Source: Ensifer sp. USDA 6670 (GTDB taxonomy: Bacteria > Pseudomonadota > Alphaproteobacteria > Rhizobiales > Rhizobiaceae). From it: a stretch of 64,000 nt of DNA. The translations under genes were made by a program, and so were the position numbers. The notes under the pieces are model-generated. The model ran no database searches. It was not told the DNA's origin and worked only from the letters and a program-made list of their open reading frames with translations. Shown here piece by piece: positions 26,380-35,695 of this stretch (positions are counted from its first letter, which is position 1; each line of letters opens with the position of its first letter). The DNA lies in the NCBI GenBank assembly GCA_000421085.1, contig ATWE01000004.1, positions 323,218 through 387,217 of the forward strand, in the 5' to 3' direction.

Positions 26380-26883
26380 TCACCCGAGTTTCTGCAGGTA
26401 GCGCATGCCGGTTACCGGGCGCGGCACGAAGCGCTCGGACTCGTAGAAACGGTGCGCCTGGAAGTTTCCGGTGGCGGCACTGACCGAGAGGTAGTCGCAG
26501 CCCGCCATTTTCGCCTGCTCGCGAGCCTTGGCCACGAGGTGGCGCCCGATGCCGGTGCCGCGGTGACCGGGGCGGACGAAGAGGTGGTGCATTTCCATGC
26601 CGCGGGCACCTTCGGTCGCCCGGTATTGCGGAACGAGAATGGCATAGCCGATCAACGCGCCGCCGGCTTCTGCGACCAGCGCCGTGATCCAGGGCGTGCG
26701 TCCGAAGAGATCCCGCTCGAGCTGTTCGGGGGTGATCGTTGCGGCATCGCCGTGATGGGCGGCAAGCTCGGCGACCATCTCGCGCAGCTCGGCGAGATCG
26801 CGCGGCTTGGCGCAACGGATCGTCACCATCGGCGCACGCGCCGATGGAACGGGCTGAAGGGTAGGGGTGACGGTCTGCAGCAT
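26380..26883 (-). CDS. GNAT-family N-acetyltransferase
   Basis: A 167-residue acetyltransferase. The acetyl-CoA binding loop VRPGHRGTGIGRHLVAKA follows the strand MEMHHLFV, and GNFQAHRFYESERFVPR is a typical C-terminal GNAT element. The ATG at 26883 follows AGGAGCCGAGA. Substrate unknown. It converges with the diheme cytochrome gene. Confidence 0.83.
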   Translation of the reverse strand: MLQTVTPTLQPVPSARAPMVTIRCAKPRDLAELREMVAELAAHHGDAATITPEQLERDLFGRTPWITALVAEAGGALIGYAILVPQYRATEGARGMEMHHLFVRPGHRGTGIGRHLVAKAREQAKMAGCDYLSVSAATGNFQAHRFYESERFVPRPVTGMRYLQKLG

Positions 26884-26923
26884 TCTCGGCTCCTAATGGT
26901 TCTCTGCCGCCATCAGGTGCCGT

Positions 26924-26950
26924 GAAAAACAAAAGCCGCCTGATGGCGGC
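26924..26950 (-). terminator. Rho-independent terminator of the MerR gene
   Basis: On the minus strand GCCGCC, loop ATCA and GGCGGC form the stem, followed by TTTTGTTTTT. It lies downstream of the MerR gene. Confidence 0.75.
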
Positions 26951-27072
26951 CTTGTTGAATATGATCAGCAGGCCGCTCCTATCGGAACAGCCAAAAATAT
27001 ACGCTGGAAATGGGCGCGTTCTTGATCATGCGCGTAGATTGTCCAAATCCCGGAATTTGTCAACGAGGAATT

Positions 27073-27498
27073 TCAGTGCTCGTTTCCGCACAGCGAGTGG
27101 TCGGCGAGCGCGCGGATCACATAGCAATCGCCAATCGTGTGATCGCCATGGCAGGCGACGATGCGCTCGAGCTCATGCTCCAGCCTTCTGAGCCGGGCAA
27201 TCTTTTCCCGCACGGAGGCAAGATGTTCGGTCGCGATGCGGTCCGCCTCGCCGCAGGGGCGTTCCGGATGCTCGCTCAGTGCCAGAAGGTCCCGGATCGC
27301 CTCGATCGAAAGTCCGAGGTCGCGCGCGTGGCGGATGAAGGCGAGCCTTTCGAGCTCGCGCTTTTCATAGCGTCGCTGATTGCCCTCCGAGCGCTCCGGC
27401 GCCGCGAGCAGACCCATCTGCTCGTAATAGCGGATGGTCGGGATTTTTACGCCCGTCCGCCGGGAAAGATCGCCGATCGTATACATGCGATGCCCCAT
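27073..27498 (-). CDS. MerR-family metal-type regulator
   Basis: A 141-residue MerR-family protein. The N-terminal HTH is YTIGDLSRRTGVKIPTIRYYEQ, followed by the long dimer helix. A Cys (PCGEAD, about residue 82) sits where divalent-metal sensors such as ZntR and CadR have one, and the C-terminal loop has Cys-x8-Cys (CHGDHTIGDC) plus a final Cys. This favours Zn, Cd or Pb over Cu. No transporter gene is adjacent. Starts at 27498 or 27486 are both possible. A MerR-like dyad lies 56 bp upstream. Confidence 0.83.
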   Translation of the reverse strand: MGHRMYTIGDLSRRTGVKIPTIRYYEQMGLLAAPERSEGNQRRYEKRELERLAFIRHARDLGLSIEAIRDLLALSEHPERPCGEADRIATEHLASVREKIARLRRLEHELERIVACHGDHTIGDCYVIRALADHSLCGNEH

Positions 27499-27553
27499 TG
27501 CTCCAATACTTTGAAACTACGCACCTTCCGGACGAGAAAACATCACATCCTAT

Positions 27554-27570
27554 GCTCTAGTCTCTAGAGC
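27554..27570. promoter_or_regulatory. Candidate MerR-type operator
   Basis: GCTCTAG and CTAGAGC form a perfect 7-bp inverted repeat with spacer TCT. It resembles CTCTA/CTAGAG dyads of PbrR/CadR operators. It is 56 bp from the MerR start and 203 bp from the beta-lactamase start, so it may control either. Confidence 0.45.
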
Positions 27571-27772
27571 TTTATATGGGCGGCGCCTGTCGTCGATCAA
27601 GCCGTGGAAAAGCGGAATCCGGGGTTCGTTCCGTGTCGAAGAGCGCACCTTCGGGCACAAGCCCGCCGCAATCGCCCTTTAGCGATTCGACCGTCGGAGT
27701 GGACGGGAATAATATTCCATATCAATAATTTAGCTATGTCTCGGCGCTTGAGCCGCACAGACGGAGGAAGAC

Positions 27773-28669
27773 ATGCCTTTGCACATAACCCGCCGAGTAA
27801 TGCTGACCGCGTCGGCCATGCTCTATCCGGCATTCGTCCTGGGAACGCCCGCGTTTGCCTCCGGCGCGGCGGAGGATGACGTCACTGAACGGCTTCGGCA
27901 GCTCGAAGAGCGTACCGGCGGACGCCTCGGCGTCGCCGTGCTCGACACCGAAACCAACATCTCGTTCGGGCACCGGGAGACCGAGCGTTTCGCCATGTGT
28001 TCGACCTTCAAGGCGCTTGCGGCCGCTTGCGCGCTCGCCCGCGTCGACCGCGGGGAGGAAAAGCTCGACCGGCGGATCACCTTCGGCAAGGAGGTCCTGC
28101 TGCCTCACTCGCCGGTGACGGAAAAGCATGTGGGCGGCAACGGCATGACGGTCGCGGAACTCTGCGAGGCGGCGATCACCATCAGCGACAATGCCGCCGG
28201 CAACCTGCTGCTCGAAAGCTTCGGCGGCCCTCAGTGACTGACGGCGTGGCTGCGCTCGATCGGCGATGAGACAACGCGCCTCGACCGGACGGAGCCCGAC
28301 CTGAACGAGGCCAGGAAAGGCGATCCGCGCGACACCACCACACCGGCCGCCATGCTCGACACGCTCGGGAAACTGGTTCTGGGACCAGTCCTTTCGGAAG
28401 AAGGACGCAAGCAGCTCGTCGACTGGCTGGTCGCCAACAAGACCGGCGATGCGCGCCTTCGGGCGGGCCTGCCCAAGGACTGGCGGATCGGAGACAAGAC
28501 GGGAACGAGTATGACCGGTGCCGTTTCGGACATCGCCGGGGCCTGGCCGCAGCCGCAGGGCCGTGGCCCGATCCTGATCTGCGTCTATACCGGCGAGGCC
28601 AAGGCACCGCTCGACGACCTGAACCCGGTCTTCGCAGATATCGGCAGAATCGTCGCCGACATGGCCTAA
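27773..28669 (+). pseudogene. Class A beta-lactamase, interrupted by an in-frame TGA
   Basis: The reading frame encodes a complete 298-codon class A beta-lactamase except for TGA at 28235-28237 (codon 155). The first part has a twin-Arg-like signal (TRRVMLTASA), the active-site CSTFK (Ser77, Lys80) and SDN (138-140). After the stop the same frame resumes LTAWLRSIGDETTRLDRTEPDLNEA with the catalytic Glu174, then GDKTGTS (Lys242). All four motifs are intact and no frameshift is present. A GGA to TGA change would explain it, as family members often have Gly there. Two fragments could in principle be made, but each lacks key residues. A sequencing error cannot be excluded. Confidence 0.9.
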
Positions 28670-28676
28670 ACGCTGC

Positions 28677-28700
28677 GGGCGCGCTCATGCGAGCGCGCCC
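28677..28700. terminator. Bidirectional hairpin between bla and gcd
   Basis: GGGCGCGCTC and GAGCGCGCCC form a perfect 10-bp stem with loop ATGC, located between two converging genes (8 bp after the beta-lactamase stop, 15 bp before the gcd stop). No U run is present. Confidence 0.65.
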
Positions 28701-28715
28701 GTTCCGGTTCGTGCG

Positions 28716-31049
28716 TCAGGGCAGCGTATAGGCGATGACATAGTCGCCCGGCTTGGTGCCGACCGAACCGTGTCCGCCCGCGACGATCAGCACATACTGC
28801 TTGTCGCCGACCGTATAGGTCATCGGCGTCGACTGGCCGCCGGCCGGAAGCCGCGCTTCCCAGAGCTGCTCACCCGTGGTCAGGTCGTAGGCCCGGAAGT
28901 AATCATCGACCGCGGCACTCAGGAAAGCGAGCCCGCCCTTGGTTATCATGGGTCCGCCGATGCCCGGAACGCCCAGCTTGAAGGGCAGCGGCAGCGGCGT
29001 CATGTCGTAGACCGTGCCGTTCTTGTGCTTGTAGGCGATCTTGCCGGTTCTGAGATCGGCGCCTGCGACATAGCCCCATGGCGGAGCCTGGCAGGGAATC
29101 CCCAGCGGGCCGAGGAACGGACCCATAAAGACCCCGTAGGGTGCGCCTTCATTGCGGTTGAGGCCCTGTTCGCTCCCCTTTTCGCCCTCGCCCTTCGGGG
29201 CGATCTGGTCGCGCGGAACGAGCCGCGAGGTGAAGGCGAGATAGGTCGGCATTCCGAACATCACCTGGCGCTCCGGATCCACGGCGACCGAGCCCCAGTT
29301 GAAAGTGCCGAAATTGCCGGGGTAGACGATCGTCCCCTCGAGGGAGGGCGGCGTGTAGCGTCCCTCGTATTTCAGCGATCTGAATTCGATACGGCACGCA
29401 AGCTGGTCGAACATGCTGATCCCCCACATGTCGCGCTCCATAAGCGGTGGGGGCATGAAGGTGAGACCTGAGACGGGCTGGGTAGGGGCCGTGAAATCCT
29501 CGGGGATCGCACCGCCGGGAGCGGGTACTTCCTCGATCGGGATGATCGGCTCCCCGCTACGCCGGTCGAGCACATAGATGTCGCCCTGCTTGGTAGGGCC
29601 GACAAGTGCCGGCACGACGGTCCCGTCCTCTCTCGTGATGTCGAGAAGGGCAGGTTGGGCGGGTACGTCCATATCCCAGAGATCGTGATGCACCGTCTGC
29701 CGTACCCAGCGTACCGCGCCCGTATTGATGTCCAGGGCGACGATGGAGGAGGAGTATTTCTCCACATGCTCGCTGCGGCCCATGCCAAGCTGGTCGGGTA
29801 CCTGGTTGCCCATGGGGATGTAGACGAGGCCGAGCCCCTCGTCATAGCTGAAGACGGACCAGCTGTTCGGCGAATTGGTGGTGTAGGTCTGACCCGGAGG
29901 GAGCGGCGTCGTTACGTCCGGATTCCCGCTGTCCCAATTCCAGATGAGTGCGCCGGTTTTGATGTCGAATGCGCGGATCACGCCGGATTGTTCGGTGGTG
30001 GAATAGTTGTCGTTGACAGCCCCGCCGATGATGAGCCTGTCGCCGACGGCGACGGGGGGCGAGGTCGAATAGTAGTAGCCGGCGGGGTTGTGCTTCATGC
30101 CCTGTTCGAGATGCAGGACGCCGTTCTCGGCGAAGCTGGTGCAGACCTCGCCGTTCGTCGCGTCGAGGGCGATCAGGCGCGCGTCCGATGTCGGCAGATA
30201 GACGCGCTCGGGGCAGGGGCTGCCGGGCGCTGCGGCCGGATCGGCCCAATAGGTGACGCCGCGGCAGGTCTGATGCTGGCGATCCGGGTTCATGCCGGAA
30301 TTGGAATCGTATTTCCATTTCTCCTGACCGGTGGCTGCGTCGAGGGCGATCGCCCAGTTGTGCGGCGTGCAGACATAGAGCGTGTCCTTCACTTTCAGCG
30401 GCGTCACCTGATAGGTGGTTTCGCTGACGTCTTCGGGCAGCTTCACGTCTCCGGTCTGGTATTGCCACGCCACCTGCAGGTTCGCGACGTTTTCCGGACG
30501 GATCTGGTCGAGCGGGGAGTAACGTTGGCCGAAGGGCGTGCGACCATATTGGTGCCATTCGCCCGGCGGTACGTTGCCCCCGAGGTTCGCGTTTTCCGCC
30601 ACTTCTCCGGGCAGATCGCCGCGGATATTGTGTGGGTCCTGGGTCATCGAATAGAGGGCGACACCGACCGAGACCAGGCTGGCCAGTGCAAGCGGCCAGG
30701 CGCTTGCGCCATAGTGCTCACCGGTGGGGCTGACGAAGCCAAGGGGTCGCCGGATCCATGGGGTTAGCAGCCACAGCCCGAGCAGGATGATCACGCCGCC
30801 CCGAGGCCCGAGTTGCCACCAATCGAAGCCCACCTCCCAGATTGCCCATGCGAGCGACCCGAGGACGACCAGCGCATAGACCCAAAGCGCGGCGGCGCGG
30901 CGGCGAAAGAGCAGAAACGCAGTGAGCAGAAAGCCCAGGCCGGCGATGAGGTAATAAGGGCTACCGCCGAGCAGCAGGAGCCGTGTGCCGCCCGCACCGA
31001 GGGCGAGGCCGATCACGGCGAAGACGATGGCGGTCAGGACGATGAGCAT
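28716..31049 (-). CDS. gcd: PQQ-dependent membrane glucose dehydrogenase
   Basis: A 777-residue quinoprotein. Residues about 1-145 contain five hydrophobic helices that anchor it in the inner membrane and pass electrons to ubiquinone. The rest is the periplasmic PQQ beta-propeller, with repeats such as ATGQEKWKY, KTGALIWNWDSG, INTGAVRWV and RRSGEPIIPIEEVPAPGG, and the propeller end TTGEQLWEARLPAGGQSTPM. It oxidises aldoses such as glucose to gluconolactone in the periplasm. The ATG at 31049 follows GGAGCTCGAATTG; an upstream extension has no homology. PQQ must be made elsewhere or taken up. Confidence 0.94.
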   Translation of the reverse strand: MLIVLTAIVFAVIGLALGAGGTRLLLLGGSPYYLIAGLGFLLTAFLLFRRRAAALWVYALVVLGSLAWAIWEVGFDWWQLGPRGGVIILLGLWLLTPWIRRPLGFVSPTGEHYGASAWPLALASLVSVGVALYSMTQDPHNIRGDLPGEVAENANLGGNVPPGEWHQYGRTPFGQRYSPLDQIRPENVANLQVAWQYQTGDVKLPEDVSETTYQVTPLKVKDTLYVCTPHNWAIALDAATGQEKWKYDSNSGMNPDRQHQTCRGVTYWADPAAAPGSPCPERVYLPTSDARLIALDATNGEVCTSFAENGVLHLEQGMKHNPAGYYYSTSPPVAVGDRLIIGGAVNDNYSTTEQSGVIRAFDIKTGALIWNWDSGNPDVTTPLPPGQTYTTNSPNSWSVFSYDEGLGLVYIPMGNQVPDQLGMGRSEHVEKYSSSIVALDINTGAVRWVRQTVHHDLWDMDVPAQPALLDITREDGTVVPALVGPTKQGDIYVLDRRSGEPIIPIEEVPAPGGAIPEDFTAPTQPVSGLTFMPPPLMERDMWGISMFDQLACRIEFRSLKYEGRYTPPSLEGTIVYPGNFGTFNWGSVAVDPERQVMFGMPTYLAFTSRLVPRDQIAPKGEGEKGSEQGLNRNEGAPYGVFMGPFLGPLGIPCQAPPWGYVAGADLRTGKIAYKHKNGTVYDMTPLPLPFKLGVPGIGGPMITKGGLAFLSAAVDDYFRAYDLTTGEQLWEARLPAGGQSTPMTYTVGDKQYVLIVAGGHGSVGTKPGDYVIAYTLP

Positions 31050-31159
31050 CAATTCGAGCTCCCGAGTTGAGAACGTGCCGTCGGCACGACTGTTTCGTGC
31101 ACGGTTTGTGAAGACTAACGCAGGACGCGTGTCTTTCAATAGCCGCAATCCGGCGAAGA

Positions 31160-31232
31160 GCCCGTCTCACCCTAATCCTCTGTCCGCAGGCGGGAAGAAG
31201 GTGCCCGCAGGCGGATGAGGGCGAGCCATTAT
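31160..31232. repeat. Rhizobial intergenic repeat upstream of gcd
   Basis: CTCACCCTAATCCTCTGTCC, GCAGGCGGGAAGAAGGTGCC and CGCAGGCGGATGAGGG match the common rhizobial mosaic element CCCTCATCCG...CTTCTTCCCGC (recalled). It contains two CCGCAGGCGG direct repeats. Confidence 0.6.
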
Positions 31233-31256
31233 TTGCAATACTTTGCAAACAAATAT

Positions 31257-32729
31257 TCACGTGCCGCAAAAGGTCTGCAGCACTTCCTCGCCCGGCTCGG
31301 GGGGAGCGGCATAGGCTGCGTGGCCGGGCTGGTCCTCGTAGGGTCTGGAGGTCACGTCGAGGAGTGCCTCGAAGAGCGAGAAATCCGCGTCTTCGGTTGC
31401 CGCAGCGATCGCCTGTTCCACCCGGTGGTTGCGCGGAATGAAGGCGGGATTGACGGAACGCATCGCGGCAGCGCGTTCGGTTGCCGGCGGCGGCTCGCGT
31501 TCGACCCGCCGGCGCCATTGCTCGAGCCAGGGTGAGAGTGCCTGCGGTTCTTCGAACAGGCTTGCAAGCTCCTTATCGGCGGCGGCGTTTTCCGCCGATG
31601 CCGCCAGGCGGCGGAAGGCGAGGGTGAAATCCGCTTTCCCGTTCTGCATGAGCGTCAGCAGCGACTGTACGAGATCGAGATCCTCGTCTTCGTCCGTGAA
31701 CAGGCCGATCTTGCGCCGCATGCCGTCGAGCCAATGCTTCTGGAAGATCGTTCCGTATTCGCCAAGAGCGTCGTTGGCGAGGTTCACGGCCGTGTCGGCC
31801 ACGGGATCGAACAGCGTCACCAGCGTTTCGGCCAGGCGGGCGAGATTCCATTGACCGATCGCCGGCTGGTTGGAATAAGCGTAGCGGCCGAACTGATCGA
31901 TCGAACTGAACACGGCTTTCGAATCGTAATCGTCCATGAAGGCACAGGGGCCGAAATCGATCGTTTCGCCCGAAACCGTCATATTGTCGGTATTCATCAC
32001 CCCATGGATGAAGCCGACATGCAGCCAGCGCGCGATCAGTGCAGCCTGGCGTGCCGCGACCGCCTTGAAGAGTGCGAGATAGGGTTTCTCATTCGTCTTC
32101 AGCTCCGGATAATGACGGTCGATCACATAATCCGCGAGCGTCCTTATCGACTCAACGTCGCCGCGTGCCGCGAAGAACTGGAACGTGCCGACCCGGATGT
32201 GGCTTGCCGCGACCCGAGTGAAGACGGCACCTGGCAGGATCTGTTCGCGGTAGACGGGCTGGCCGGAGACCGTGGCAGCCAGCGCACGGGTCGTCGGCAC
32301 GCCGAGCGCATGCATCGCCTCGCTGACGATATATTCGCGCAGGACGGGCCCGAGCGCCGCCCGTCCGTCGCCGCGGCGGGAGTAGGGCGTCTGGCCGGCT
32401 CCCTTGAGCTGGATATCGCGTCGCCGCCCGCCGGCGTCGATCACCTCTCCGAGCAGGATTGCACGTCCGTCGCCGAGCTGCGGCACGAAAGTCCCGAACT
32501 GGTGGCCTGCATAGGCCATGGCGAGCGGTTCGGCGCCTTTGGGGACAAGATTACCCGAAAAGATCGCCGCGCCGTCGCGTTCGAGCGCTTCGGCGTCGAG
32601 CCCAAGCTCTCCGGCAAGCGGACGGTTGAGCTTGATCAGCCACGGTTCCGCGACCGGCGTCGGCTCCACACGGGCGTAGAAATTGGCCGGCAGTCGTGCG
32701 TAGCTGTTGTCGAAGCGGAATGCTGTCAT
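31257..32729 (-). CDS. selO: SelO/YdiU pseudokinase AMPylator
   Basis: A 490-residue protein of the SelO (YdiU) family, a pseudokinase that transfers AMP to Ser, Thr or Tyr of redox proteins. Family blocks are visible: MAYAGHQFGTFVPQLGDGRA, IQLKGAGQTPYSRRGDGRA, REYIVSEAMHALGVPTTRA, IHGVMNTDNMTV and DFGPCAFMDDYD. The C-terminus ends CGT, with Cys where animal and some enterobacterial forms have selenocysteine. The ATG at 32729 fits the family start; an alternative ATG at 32762 adds 11 residues. Confidence 0.9.
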   Translation of the reverse strand: MTAFRFDNSYARLPANFYARVEPTPVAEPWLIKLNRPLAGELGLDAEALERDGAAIFSGNLVPKGAEPLAMAYAGHQFGTFVPQLGDGRAILLGEVIDAGGRRRDIQLKGAGQTPYSRRGDGRAALGPVLREYIVSEAMHALGVPTTRALAATVSGQPVYREQILPGAVFTRVAASHIRVGTFQFFAARGDVESIRTLADYVIDRHYPELKTNEKPYLALFKAVAARQAALIARWLHVGFIHGVMNTDNMTVSGETIDFGPCAFMDDYDSKAVFSSIDQFGRYAYSNQPAIGQWNLARLAETLVTLFDPVADTAVNLANDALGEYGTIFQKHWLDGMRRKIGLFTDEDEDLDLVQSLLTLMQNGKADFTLAFRRLAASAENAAADKELASLFEEPQALSPWLEQWRRRVEREPPPATERAAAMRSVNPAFIPRNHRVEQAIAAATEDADFSLFEALLDVTSRPYEDQPGHAAYAAPPEPGEEVLQTFCGT

Positions 32730-32870
32730 CTTTGAAATTGGCTGCGTTGGAACGGAAGTCATTACGATACAGCGGCACGCCGGAAGTCGGCCGCCCTTTC
32801 GCAGCAAGTCTACACGAGCCTCGCCCTTTTCGCGAGGTTTCGGCCATAGGCGGCCGCCGTCGCCGTGACG

Positions 32871-33398
32871 TCAGGAACCGTCTTCCATCCCGGCTGCCAT
32901 TTCCGCCAGCCTGCGTATCGTGTTGAGATTGCGCGCCGTGCCGGGTTTGAGCGCCGGAAGCTTAAGCTTCGATCGTCCCGATCCGTTCGGATAGTGGATA
33001 TAGATTTCACGCCCGTCGATCCGCACCTCTTCTCCATCAGGTGCCACCAGCTTGTCCAGCGCGTCGTCGGGAGGCGGATCGGGCAGGAAGGTGATCAGCA
33101 GCAAATTCGGCTTGGCATCGAGAAACCGCTCCGCTTTGGCCGAGACGTCCTCCAGTTGGCGGCGGCTGCGAAGCAAGACCCCCGGTGACTTGCCCATTTT
33201 CGCCGCTAGCGCCTGTTCGAGTTTCGCCTGCACTGCGGGCTCAGGCAGGTCAGAGCGAAAAACGACGTTGCCGCTCTGGATATAGGTCTTGGCGCCCGCG
33301 AAGCCGAGCCCTTCGCAGGCGGCCTTCAGGTCTGCCATCGCCAGCTTGCCGGTGCCGCCCACATTGACGGCCCTGAGCAGTGCTACATAGACCGGCAT
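32871..33398 (-). CDS. DUF1697 family protein
   Basis: A 175-residue protein starting MPVYVALLRAVNVGGTGKLA with GAKTYIQSGNVVFRSD, the clear signatures of DUF1697. These proteins are common in bacteria and have no assigned reaction. The gene lies 12 bp after the ptrB stop and is probably translated from the same transcript. Confidence 0.88.
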   Translation of the reverse strand: MPVYVALLRAVNVGGTGKLAMADLKAACEGLGFAGAKTYIQSGNVVFRSDLPEPAVQAKLEQALAAKMGKSPGVLLRSRRQLEDVSAKAERFLDAKPNLLLITFLPDPPPDDALDKLVAPDGEEVRIDGREIYIHYPNGSGRSKLKLPALKPGTARNLNTIRRLAEMAAGMEDGS

Positions 33399-33410
33399 CG
33401 GCTCTGCCCT

Positions 33411-35519
33411 TTACATCCTGCCCGCAACCTTGATGGCGAAGGCATATTCGAAGGCGATCTCCTCCAGCCGCTGAAAGCGCCCGGAAGCGCCGCCGTGGCC
33501 CGCGTCCATGTTGGTCTTGAGGAGGATCGGTTCGCTGCCGGTCGTCTGCTCGCGCAGCTTCGCCACCCATTTCGCCGGCTCCCAATAGGTGACGCGCGGA
33601 TCGGTCAGGCCCCCGAGCGCCAGAATGGCGGGATACGGCCTGGCACCGACATTGTCGTAGGGCGAGTAGCTCGCAATGATGCCATAGAACTCCGGGCTGT
33701 CGATCGGATTCCCCCATTCTGGCCATTCCGGCGGTGTGAGCGGCAGCGTGTCGTCCAGCATCGTGTTGAGCACGTCGACGAAGGGCACAGCGGCGATGAT
33801 GCCGCGGAACTTCTCCGGCGCCATATTGGCGATGGCGCCCATCAGCATGCCTCCAGCCGAGCCGCCCTCGGCGACGATGTTCGCGTAGGAGGTGAACTTT
33901 TCCTGATTCAAATAGTCGGCCGCTGCAATGAAGTCTTTGAACGTATTGGTCTTCTTCGCCATCTTGCCGTCTTCGTACCAGTGGAAGCCCTTGTCCTTGC
34001 CGCCGCGGATATGGGCGATCGCGTAGACGAAGCCGCGGTCGACGAGCGACAGGCAGTTGGTGTTGAAGCTGGCGGGAATGGTGATGCCATAGGCACCGTA
34101 CCCGTAGAGCAGGCAAGGGGCGGATCCGTCGAGCGGTGTATCCTTGCGATAGAGCAGGGTGACCGGCACCTGCTCGCCGTCGTGCGCCGGAGCGAAGACC
34201 CGGCGGGTCACATAGTCGTCCGGATCGTGGCCGGAGGGGACTTCCTGCGTCTTGAGCAGCGTGCGCCTGCGGGTCTGCATGTCGTAGTCGAAAAGCTGAG
34301 AAGGCGTCGTCATCGACGAATAGGAGAAACGGATGATGTCGGTGTCGTATTCGGCCGCACCGGAAAGCCCCAGAGAATAGGCCTCCTCGGCGAATGCGAT
34401 GGCGTGCTCCTCGCCGGTTCGGCGGTCGCGGATGACGATTTCCGGCAGTCCGTTGCGGCGCTGCAGCCAGACCAGATGGCGGGCATAGGCCATATGGCTG
34501 AGGATCAGCGTTCCCGGCTTGTGCGGCACGACCTCGCGCCAGTTTTCCTTCTGCGGCGCTTCCACCGGCGCTTCCATGATCTTGAAATCCTTGGCGCCGT
34601 CGGCATTGGTAAGAATGTAGAAGACGTCGCCGCCCTCGGTCATGGAATATTCAAGGCCGGTTACGCGCTCCGCCACGATTCTTGGTTCCGCAGCAAGGTC
34701 TCTGGTCGGGATGAGCCGGTACTCGCTCGTCTCGTGGTCATGGATGTCGATATAGATGAAATCATCGAGGAGCGAACTGCCGACAGACATGAAGAAGCCG
34801 GCATCGGGCTCCTCATAAACCAGCCGGTCTTCCGACTGCGGCGTGCCGATGACGTGGTGGAAGATCTTCGATGGCCGGTGGTTCTCGTCGAGCACGGTAT
34901 AGAAGAAGCTCTTGCCGTCCGGTGCCCAGGCGCCGCCGCCACCCGTATTTTCGAGCAGGTCCTGAAGGTCCTCGCCGTTCGAAAGGTCGCGCACCTTCAG
35001 CGTGAAATATTCCGACCCCTTGTCGTCGTACCCCCAGATTCCGCGGGAATGGTCGCTCGAATGGTCGAGTCCGGCGATACGGAAATAGGCTTTCCCTTCA
35101 GCCTCCCTGTCGCCGTCGAGCAGCACCCGGCGGATCGTCTCGTCGCCCGCTGCACCCTCGCGCGGGATCCGGAAATAGCGCGGATGCTCGCCGCCGGTGA
35201 CGTAGGACGTCCCGTAGGCAAAAGGGCCATCCTTCATCGGAACCGATGAATCGTCTTCCTTGATCCGGCCGCGCATTTCGGCAAACAGCGTCTTCTGCAG
35301 GTCCTTCGTGTCCGCCATCGCGGCGTTCATATAGGTATTCTCTGCCTCCAGATGGCGGCGGATCTCGGGATCGAGGATCGACGGATCCTTGAACATGGCC
35401 TGCCAGTTTTCGGACCTTAGCCAGGCGTAATCGTCACTGCGGGTCATGCCGTGGCGGGTATCCGCAACCGGCTTTTTCGGGGCGACGGGTGCGGCGGGCA
35501 GGTTCTTGAATACGGACAA
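33411..35519 (-). CDS. ptrB: Oligopeptidase B (S9 family)
   Basis: A 702-residue prolyl-oligopeptidase-family enzyme that cuts peptides after basic residues. The N-terminal propeller (about 30-420) starts with RHGMTRSDDYAWLRSENWQ. The catalytic Ser is in AEGGSAGGMLMGA, the Asp in GLTDPRVTYWEPAKW and the His in NMDAGHGGASGR. The start used here is TTG at 35517-35519, 7 nt after GGAG; the ATG at 35549 is a longer alternative. No signal peptide, so cytoplasmic. Forms a likely operon with the DUF1697 gene. Confidence 0.9.
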   Translation of the reverse strand: MSVFKNLPAAPVAPKKPVADTRHGMTRSDDYAWLRSENWQAMFKDPSILDPEIRRHLEAENTYMNAAMADTKDLQKTLFAEMRGRIKEDDSSVPMKDGPFAYGTSYVTGGEHPRYFRIPREGAAGDETIRRVLLDGDREAEGKAYFRIAGLDHSSDHSRGIWGYDDKGSEYFTLKVRDLSNGEDLQDLLENTGGGGAWAPDGKSFFYTVLDENHRPSKIFHHVIGTPQSEDRLVYEEPDAGFFMSVGSSLLDDFIYIDIHDHETSEYRLIPTRDLAAEPRIVAERVTGLEYSMTEGGDVFYILTNADGAKDFKIMEAPVEAPQKENWREVVPHKPGTLILSHMAYARHLVWLQRRNGLPEIVIRDRRTGEEHAIAFAEEAYSLGLSGAAEYDTDIIRFSYSSMTTPSQLFDYDMQTRRRTLLKTQEVPSGHDPDDYVTRRVFAPAHDGEQVPVTLLYRKDTPLDGSAPCLLYGYGAYGITIPASFNTNCLSLVDRGFVYAIAHIRGGKDKGFHWYEDGKMAKKTNTFKDFIAAADYLNQEKFTSYANIVAEGGSAGGMLMGAIANMAPEKFRGIIAAVPFVDVLNTMLDDTLPLTPPEWPEWGNPIDSPEFYGIIASYSPYDNVGARPYPAILALGGLTDPRVTYWEPAKWVAKLREQTTGSEPILLKTNMDAGHGGASGRFQRLEEIAFEYAFAIKVAGRM

Positions 35520-35695
35520 GGCATATCTCCGGGATCGGTCCTGCTGCATGTTTCCCTGGCGGGTACTCGATTCGGGAGCCATACAGCAATTCAAAGTGCT
35601 GCAGCGGTCCATGCGCATCCGGCGATGCGCGGCAACGCTACAAGGGAGACATTGAGATAGAGGGCGCGTTGCCGGCGATCAAGCGCAAAGGCCGG

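Noticed and set aside
27547..27577. Full MerR promoter with 19-bp spacer around the dyad
   Set aside because: No convincing -35 hexamer at the required distance on either strand, so only the dyad is reported.
28235..28237. TGA in the beta-lactamase as selenocysteine or programmed readthrough
   Set aside because: No beta-lactamase uses selenocysteine and no SECIS-like stem is seen just downstream; a nonsense change is simpler.
31257..31270. Selenocysteine in SelO
   Set aside because: The C-terminal codon is TGC (Cys) followed by Gly-Thr and a normal stop; no UGA is used.
33495..35249. Long plus-strand ORF opposite ptrB
   Set aside because: Antisense of a full oligopeptidase B with the catalytic triad; no ribosome binding site or homology.
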